A DNA stretch of 38,701 bases from an uncultured Owenweeksia sp. (GTDB lineage: Bacteria > Bacteroidota > Bacteroidia > Flavobacteriales > Schleiferiaceae): positions 1 through 38,701 of the forward strand of contig CAKZRR010000007.1 of NCBI GenBank assembly GCA_937146805.1. The letters run 5' to 3'. Numbering within the stretch: position 1 is the first letter of the stretch; each line of letters opens with the position of its first letter. The notes beneath the pieces are model-generated. The model saw only the letters and a list, made by a program, of their open reading frames with translations. It did not search any database and was not told where the DNA came from. The position numbers were made by a program, and so were the translations under genes. This document shows, in pieces, positions 33,845 through 38,701 of the stretch.

Positions 33845-34366
33845 ATGGAAGCTTTAAAGGAATTCAACATAGGATATTCCGGATTAAAATTAGGCGAGCA
33901 TTTGTTTGATTTTCAATTGGATGATTTGTTCTTTCAAAATTTTGATTACGATTCTTTTTGCCAATCGCAAATAAAGGCCAAAGTGCGTCTGTTTAAAAAA
34001 AGTAGCTCCTTAGAGTTTGACTTTAGTTTTACAGGTGATGTGGAGGTGATTTGCGATACGCTAGGAGAGCCTTACCAACAGCCTTTGAGTGGAGAATCTT
34101 CAGTTAAGGTAAAGTTTAGTGAACTGCGAGATGACAGTAATGAGGAAATTTTAGTGCTTCCTTATAACGAGTATCAACTTAATGTTGCGCAGTATTTGTA
34201 CGAGCTGGTAATCTTATCGATTCCATTAAAACTGGAATCGCCAGAGGCAAAAGGAGAAAGAGGAGATGAAGTTAGAGAACAATGGGCAAGTAAGCTAGAT
34301 GAAGTAAACGACCAAAGTGATAAAACGGATCCTCGGTGGGATAAATTGAAAGATCTTTTAAGTTAA
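33845..34366 (+). CDS. DUF177 (YceD) family protein
   Basis: A 173-residue member of the DUF177/YceD family, which in most bacteria sits just before rpmF (L32) as here and is linked to 23S rRNA/large-subunit processing. The central segment VEVICDTLGEPYQQPL corresponds to the family's Cys-containing motif; the second Cys (CxxC) is absent. The C-terminal NVAQYLYELVILSIPLKLESPEA segment is the family's conserved acidic/proline end, followed by a charged tail. It is 27 bases upstream of rpmF. Confidence 0.88.
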   Translation: MEALKEFNIGYSGLKLGEHLFDFQLDDLFFQNFDYDSFCQSQIKAKVRLFKKSSSLEFDFSFTGDVEVICDTLGEPYQQPLSGESSVKVKFSELRDDSNEEILVLPYNEYQLNVAQYLYELVILSIPLKLESPEAKGERGDEVREQWASKLDEVNDQSDKTDPRWDKLKDLLS

Positions 34367-34393
34367 ACGGATTATTTAAATACAGGAATAAAA

Positions 34394-34582
34394 ATGGCAC
34401 ATCCAAAACGCAAAATCTCGAAAACGAGAAGAGACAAGCGAAGAACACATTACAAAGCTACCGCCCCTACAGTGGCTATTTGTCAAGTTACTGGCGAAGC
34501 GCATTTGTATCACCGTGCATACTGGCACGAAGGGACCCTTTACTATAAAGGTAAAGCGGTAATGGAAAAAGAAGTAGCTTAA
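34394..34582 (+). CDS. rpmF: 50S ribosomal protein L32
   Basis: A 62-residue basic protein of the large ribosomal subunit. It starts [20 protein letters not shown], the typical Bacteroidota L32 N-terminus, and has a single Cys, so it lacks the zinc-binding Cys quartet of the C+ form. It follows DUF177 and precedes a hairpin that ends just before plsX. Confidence 0.97.
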   Translation: MAHPKRKISKTRRDKRRTHYKATAPTVAICQVTGEAHLYHRAYWHEGTLYYKGKAVMEKEVA

Positions 34583-34593
34583 AAAGCGCATTT

Positions 34594-34621
34594 AAAAGGT
34601 AGTTCAATACTACCTTTTTTT
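34594..34621 (+). terminator. hairpin and T-tract between rpmF and plsX
   Basis: AAAAGGTAGT/ACTACCTTTT is a perfect 10-bp stem with loop TCAAT and a T7 tract ending at 34621, only five bases before the plsX ATG (34627). It has the form of a Rho-independent terminator placed inside an operon, so it may attenuate plsX-fabH relative to rpmF. Confidence 0.8.
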
Positions 34622-34626
34622 GTTTC

Positions 34627-35574
34627 ATGACCCATATTGGTATAGACATATTGGGAGGAGATTGGGCACCAGAAGCCGCATTGAGCGGTAGCTTGAGTGC
34701 CCTTAACTTGTTAGGTGAAAACACAATACTTCACTTTATAGGTCCTCAAAATTTAGTTCAGCAGCATCTTGATGAGCAGCATCCAGCCTTGGCTAAAAAG
34801 GCTGTGATACATCCTACCGATGATTTTGTTGAAATGGGTGAAAATCCCGTTAAGGCTCTTCAAAAAAAGCCCCAGGCTAGTATTAACATTGGCTGTGCTT
34901 TAATGGCGAAAGGCGTGCTCAACGGATTTGCCAGTGCTGGTAATTCTGGTGCATTAATGGTGGCCGCTATGCATTTTTTAAAACCCATTAATGGCGTTTC
35001 AAGACCCTGCGTAGTAAGTGCATTTCCACAAAAAAACGAACATAAAAATGTGTTGGTTGATGTTGGCATTAATGCAGATGCAAAGCCCGAAATGTTAGTT
35101 CAGTTTGCCAAACTGGGTCAGTTATATTCGCATCATGTGTTAGGTGTAAAAAGCCCCAGAGTGGCCTTGCTTAATACGGGAGCAGAGCCAAGTAAAGGCA
35201 GCTTATTGTATCAAAAAACTCACGAGTTATTAACCGATGCAAAAGACATCACTTTTGTTGGTAATTTAGAGGCGCGAGATTTTTACGATGGAGTTTCGGA
35301 TGTAACGGTTTGCGATGGATTTACGGGTAACGTGGTACTGAAGCAAGCGGAAGGTTTTTATAACCTCTTGAAGCATCAAAATATAGAAGATCCATTTATA
35401 GAAAAGTTCAATTACGAAGAGTATGGCGGTACTCCTATTTTAGGGGTAAACGGAAATGTGATTTTAGGACATGGAATTTCAAGTTCAAAAGCCATTTGCA
35501 ATATGATTTTAGCTACCGAAAAAGTAGCTAAAGCTAATTTAGCATTACACATAAACAAGGCATTTAATAAATAG
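34627..35574 (+). CDS. plsX: phosphate acyltransferase PlsX
   Basis: Makes acyl-phosphate from acyl-ACP, the first step of phospholipid synthesis by the PlsX/PlsY route. 315 residues, usual size. Conserved parts: GIDILGGDWAPEAALSGS (N-terminus), VEMGENPVKALQKKPQASIN, SAGNSGALMVAAMHFLKP and VCDGFTGNVVLKQAEG, with GVNGNVILGHGISSSKAICN near the end. It is a peripheral membrane enzyme. The stop codon is followed immediately by the fabH ATG. The start is fixed by the family alignment even though a terminator-like hairpin lies just upstream. Confidence 0.95.
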   Translation: MTHIGIDILGGDWAPEAALSGSLSALNLLGENTILHFIGPQNLVQQHLDEQHPALAKKAVIHPTDDFVEMGENPVKALQKKPQASINIGCALMAKGVLNGFASAGNSGALMVAAMHFLKPINGVSRPCVVSAFPQKNEHKNVLVDVGINADAKPEMLVQFAKLGQLYSHHVLGVKSPRVALLNTGAEPSKGSLLYQKTHELLTDAKDITFVGNLEARDFYDGVSDVTVCDGFTGNVVLKQAEGFYNLLKHQNIEDPFIEKFNYEEYGGTPILGVNGNVILGHGISSSKAICNMILATEKVAKANLALHINKAFNK

Positions 35575-36573
35575 ATGGCAACAAAAGCGGCAATTACAGC
35601 AGTAGGTGGTTACGTACCCGATTTTAGGCTTACCAATAAGGTTTTAGAAACCATGGTAGACACTACGGATGATTGGATTTTATCACGCACAGGAATTAAA
35701 GAGCGAAGAATTTTAAAGGATGACACCTTAGGAACTTCGTTTATGGCCATTAAGGCAGCCGAGGAGCTAATCGCCAAGAATAATATTAACCCAGCGGAGA
35801 TTGATTTGGTAATTGTGGCCACGGCTACACCCGATATGCCGGTGGCTTCTACAGCAGCGTATACGGCTACGCAAATTGGTGCCGTAAATGCCTTTAGTTT
35901 TGATCTACAATCGGCTTGCTCAGGGTTTTTATATGCCTTGAGCACCGGTGCGCAGTACATCGAAACAGGCAAGGCTCAAAAAGTACTAGTTATAGGCGCT
36001 GATAAAATGTCGTCTATAATTGATTATACCGATCGTACTACCTGTGTTATTTTTGGAGATGGTGCAGGCGCTGTATTATTAGAGCCTAATGAAGAAGGTT
36101 TGGGTTTACAAGATTCTATAATGAAGAGTGATGGAGGTGGCCGCGAGTTTTTACACATTAAGGCAGGCGGATCTCAAATGCCAGCTACCCACGAAACTAT
36201 TGACAACCGCTTACATTACGTACATCAGGAAGGCCAGCAGGTATTTAAATTTGCCGTTACTAATATGGCAGATGTAAGTGAGCAAATAATGTCGAGAAAC
36301 AACTTAACGGCAGAGGATGTTACTTATTTAGTGCCACATCAAGCCAACTTGCGCATTATTTCGGCTACAGCCAAACGTATGGGCATTGGAGAAGAAAAAG
36401 TAATGTTAAACATTGACAAGTACGGCAATACTACCAGTGCTACTTTGCCGCTTTGTCTTTGGGATTATCAAAATAAACTTAAGAAAGGAGACAACCTTGT
36501 TTTTGCCGCTTTTGGCGGAGGATTTACTTGGGGTTCGATTTACTTAAAATGGGCTATAAACCCAGCCAAATAA
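35575..36573 (+). CDS. fabH: beta-ketoacyl-ACP synthase III
   Basis: Starts fatty acid synthesis by condensing acetyl-CoA (or branched acyl-CoA) with malonyl-ACP. 332 residues. The Cys-His-Asn triad is visible: C115 (SACSGF), H255 (VPHQAN) and N285 (KYGNTTSA). The N-terminal GGYVPDFRLTNKVLETMVDT and IGTGI-like RTGIKERRI segments are typical. It begins at the base after the plsX stop, so they are tightly coupled. The branched-chain preference usual in Bacteroidota cannot be read from the sequence. Confidence 0.96.
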   Translation: MATKAAITAVGGYVPDFRLTNKVLETMVDTTDDWILSRTGIKERRILKDDTLGTSFMAIKAAEELIAKNNINPAEIDLVIVATATPDMPVASTAAYTATQIGAVNAFSFDLQSACSGFLYALSTGAQYIETGKAQKVLVIGADKMSSIIDYTDRTTCVIFGDGAGAVLLEPNEEGLGLQDSIMKSDGGGREFLHIKAGGSQMPATHETIDNRLHYVHQEGQQVFKFAVTNMADVSEQIMSRNNLTAEDVTYLVPHQANLRIISATAKRMGIGEEKVMLNIDKYGNTTSATLPLCLWDYQNKLKKGDNLVFAAFGGGFTWGSIYLKWAINPAK

Positions 36574-36577
36574 TTTT

Positions 36578-36585
36578 TAGATTTG
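36578..36585 (+). promoter_or_regulatory. possible internal -7 box upstream of accB
   Basis: TAGATTTG matches TAnnTTTG, 28 bases before ATG 36614. It could give the acetyl-CoA carboxylase genes extra transcription. No -33 box seen. Confidence 0.3.
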
Positions 36586-36613
36586 TTTTTAAACTGAAAA
36601 ACCATACCCAATT

Positions 36614-37099
36614 ATGGATATTAAAGAAATTCAAAATTTGATAAAATTTGTAGCTCGTTCTGGAGCTGCCGAGGTTAATTTAGAAACCGAAAACTTTAAA
36701 ATAAACATTAAAACAGACGCAGCGTATAAGAGTGAGGTTGTTCCTCAGATGATTTCAATGCCACAGCAAGCGATGGCACAGGCGCCAGCAGTAGCCGCTC
36801 CGGTTCCGGCAGCAGCTCCAGCAGATGCGGAGGTAAGTGCTGTAGATGATGACTCTAAGTACATTGCTATTAAGTCTCCTATGATTGGTACTTTTTACCG
36901 CAGACCATCTCCTGATAAAGATGTTTTTGTAAACGTGGGAGATGAGGTAGGTACTGGATCAGTTGTATGTGTGATCGAAGCCATGAAGCTTTTTAATGAA
37001 ATTGAAAGTGAGATTAGCGGAAAGATTGTTAAGGTATTGGTAGAAGACCAATCTCCTGTGGAGTACGATCAGCCTTTATTTTTGGTAGATCCATCCTAG
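36614..37099 (+). CDS. accB: biotin carboxyl carrier protein of acetyl-CoA carboxylase
   Basis: Carries biotin for acetyl-CoA carboxylase. 161 residues: an N-terminal AccC-docking part, an Ala/Pro-rich flexible linker (about 48-75) and a C-terminal biotinyl domain with [10 protein letters not shown], where K125 is the biotinylated lysine. It sits 35 bases before accC. The carboxyltransferase subunits (accA, accD) are not in the window. Confidence 0.96.
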   Translation: MDIKEIQNLIKFVARSGAAEVNLETENFKINIKTDAAYKSEVVPQMISMPQQAMAQAPAVAAPVPAAAPADAEVSAVDDDSKYIAIKSPMIGTFYRRPSPDKDVFVNVGDEVGTGSVVCVIEAMKLFNEIESEISGKIVKVLVEDQSPVEYDQPLFLVDPS

Positions 37100-37134
37100 A
37101 TTATTTCCTGTATTTCTGATTTAAAACAGCATTT

Positions 37135-38469
37135 ATGTTTAAAAAAATACTGATAGCCAATAGAGGTGAAATTGCCCTAAGGGTAATACGTACCTGTAAA
37201 GAAATGGGAATAAAAACAGTGGCAGTTTACAGCACAGCTGATAAGGAAAGCTTGCATGTACGATTTGCAGATGAAGCTGTTTGTATAGGAGCTGCAGCGA
37301 GTAGCGAATCCTATCTAAATATCCCAAATATTATTGCAGCTGCCGAAATTACCAATGCTGATGCAGTGCATCCAGGTTATGGTTTTTTAGCTGAGAATGC
37401 TAAGTTTTCGCGTATCTGCGCAGAAAATGATTTAAAGTTTATTGGTGCTTCGCCTGAAATGATTGACCAAATGGGTGATAAGGCTACGGCCAAAGAAACC
37501 ATGAAGGCGGCAGGCGTGCCAACTATACCTGGTTCAGATGGTTTGTTAGAATCGTATGAGCAAACTGAAAAGTTGGCTAAAGAATTTGGTTACCCTGTAA
37601 TGCTTAAGGCTACCGCTGGAGGTGGTGGTAAAGGTATGCGTGCTGTTTGGAAAGCTGGAGAGTTGAAAAAAGCTTGGGAAGACGCCCGTCAAGAGGCAGG
37701 AGCTGCTTTTGGAAATGACGGCATGTACATGGAAAAACTGATTGAGGAGCCACGTCACATCGAAATACAAGTGGTAGGTGACTCGAGAGGTAAGGCATGT
37801 CACTTATCAGAAAGAGATTGTTCCATTCAGCGCAGACATCAAAAGTTAACGGAAGAAACACCATCTCCGTTTATGACAAAAAAGCTTCGTAATGACATGG
37901 GCTTGGCAGCGGTAAAAGCGGCAGAATCTATAAAGTATGAAGGAGCTGGAACGGTGGAGTTTTTGGTAGATAAACACAGAAACTTTTACTTTATGGAGAT
38001 GAACACCCGTATTCAGGTAGAGCATCCTATTACCGAACAAGTTATTGATTATGATTTGATTAGAGAGCAAATTAAAGTGGCTGCGGGAGTTCCTATTTCC
38101 GGTAAAAATTACGAACCCCAATTGTGCTCGATAGAATGTAGAATTAATGCGGAGGATCCCGAAAATGATTTTAGGCCTTCACCTGGAAGGATTACCACTT
38201 TTCATGCACCTGGAGGGCATGGAATACGATTGGATACCCATGTATATGCAGGTTACTCTATTCCTCCGTTTTACGATTCCATGATTGCTAAGCTTATTAC
38301 TACTGCGCAAACACGTGATGAGGCTATTGATAAAATGCGCAGGGCGCTGGATGAATTTGTAATTGAAGGAGTAAAGACAACTATCCCTTTTCATAGAGCT
38401 TTAATGGATCACCCAGATTATTTGGCGGGTAATTATACCACCAAGTTTATGGAGGATTTCAGCCTTTAG
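37135..38469 (+). CDS. accC: biotin carboxylase subunit of acetyl-CoA carboxylase
   Basis: Carboxylates the biotin on AccB with ATP and bicarbonate. 444 residues, near the usual 445-450. It starts [20 protein letters not shown] (Rossmann-like biotin carboxylase domain). The ATP-grasp glycine loop is [11 protein letters not shown], and the metal/bicarbonate site is [18 protein letters not shown]. The C-terminal domain has [16 protein letters not shown]. It is the last gene of the run plsX-fabH-accB-accC before two hairpins at the right edge. Confidence 0.97.
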   Translation: MFKKILIANRGEIALRVIRTCKEMGIKTVAVYSTADKESLHVRFADEAVCIGAAASSESYLNIPNIIAAAEITNADAVHPGYGFLAENAKFSRICAENDLKFIGASPEMIDQMGDKATAKETMKAAGVPTIPGSDGLLESYEQTEKLAKEFGYPVMLKATAGGGGKGMRAVWKAGELKKAWEDARQEAGAAFGNDGMYMEKLIEEPRHIEIQVVGDSRGKACHLSERDCSIQRRHQKLTEETPSPFMTKKLRNDMGLAAVKAAESIKYEGAGTVEFLVDKHRNFYFMEMNTRIQVEHPITEQVIDYDLIREQIKVAAGVPISGKNYEPQLCSIECRINAEDPENDFRPSPGRITTFHAPGGHGIRLDTHVYAGYSIPPFYDSMIAKLITTAQTRDEAIDKMRRALDEFVIEGVKTTIPFHRALMDHPDYLAGNYTTKFMEDFSL

Positions 38470-38523
38470 AAATGGATAGCGGGGACTTCTAAAGTAGTCT
38501 AATAATCTTATTAAAATAAAATG

Positions 38524-38555
38524 ACCCTTAAGGCTTAGGCACCAAGGGTTTTTTT
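38524..38555 (+). terminator. probable terminator after accC
   Basis: A 6-bp stem ACCCTT/AAGGGT with a 14-base loop is followed by T7 at 38549-38555. It is weak, but it lies about 55 bases after the accC stop. Confidence 0.5.
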
Positions 38556-38620
38556 ATGGATAATTGTTAGTTACAATTGAATGGAGCGCTATGATTTAAA
38601 ACGGATGTTTAAGTATTTAA

Positions 38621-38654
38621 AAACCCCGTATCGCAATTGCGATACGGGGTTTTT
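38621..38654. terminator. strong bidirectional terminator at right edge
   Basis: A perfect 14-bp stem (AAACCCCGTATCGC/GCGATACGGGGTTT) with loop AATT, preceded by A's and followed by T's. Usable in both directions; it probably ends accC transcription and that of a minus-strand gene starting beyond the window. Confidence 0.9.
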
Positions 38655-38701
38655 GATAAAATAGATTGTTAAAGGATTTGGCTACTTAGAGCCGTTTCCA
38701 A

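Noticed and set aside
38656-38701. 3' end of a minus-strand gene at the right edge
   Set aside because: Two minus-strand frames could end here (TAG at 38682-38684 or TAA a little further left); about 20-30 bases are too few to choose.
1-38701. tRNA/rRNA genes, CRISPR arrays, transposases, integrases, phage genes, riboswitches
   Set aside because: None was recognised on either strand; riboflavin synthase has no visible FMN aptamer upstream.

Overview
The window is a chromosomal piece of a Bacteroidota bacterium, most likely of the Flavobacteriia/Cryomorphaceae kind. The evidence is a type IX secretion (CHU/gliding type) C-terminal sorting domain, LruC-domain surface lipoproteins, start regions with little Shine-Dalgarno signal, repeated TAnnTTTG -7 promoter boxes (the Bacteroidota sigma factor signature), and housekeeping proteins of Bacteroidota type (lysS with a C-terminal extension, asnS-rpoN synteny, DUF177-rpmF-plsX-fabH-accB-accC). 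No phage, IS element, CRISPR array, tRNA or rRNA was recognised.

Region 1 (1-3630) is an accessory, gene-poor and partly decayed stretch. It holds small secreted, lipoprotein and membrane hypotheticals: an ORF cut by an in-frame amber codon (247-696), a gene broken by a -1 frameshift at an A6 tract (3337-3629), a tiny signal-peptide ORF, and a 43-bp direct repeat marking the 3' ends of two former paralogues.

Region 2 (3633-8674, minus strand) has mutS2, a DUF819 permease and a secreted M28 carboxypeptidase. Region 3 (8898-12772, plus) holds two related cell-surface loci: a small lipoprotein followed by a secreted LruC protein, and then a single lipoprotein in which both parts are fused. Each locus ends in a strong terminator. 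Region 4 (12856-14553, minus) is lysS, followed on the plus strand by a small ORF and a secreted hypothetical (14802-15702). Region 5 (15860-19455, minus) is asnS-rpoN-PAP2-like membrane protein.

Region 6 (19629-26189, plus) is a complete tripartite RND efflux operon: tetR, tolC, a lipoprotein membrane-fusion protein and the RND pump. A 9-bp-arm inverted repeat next to the tetR promoter is a good operator candidate. Region 7 has a compact dxs (plus), converging with and overlapping ribE (minus), which follows a large T9SS-exported multidomain protein (minus).

Region 8 (31308-38469, plus) is housekeeping: pepA-pdxA (overlapping), then DUF177-rpmF-plsX-fabH-accB-accC, the usual ribosomal L32/fatty acid initiation cluster, with a hairpin-plus-T-tract between rpmF and plsX that probably acts as an attenuator. 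The right edge ends in a perfect terminator palindrome. The most unusual observations are the split versus fused LruC proteins, the internally shortened DXS, the decayed repeat-marked left end, and the compact promoter/operator signals.
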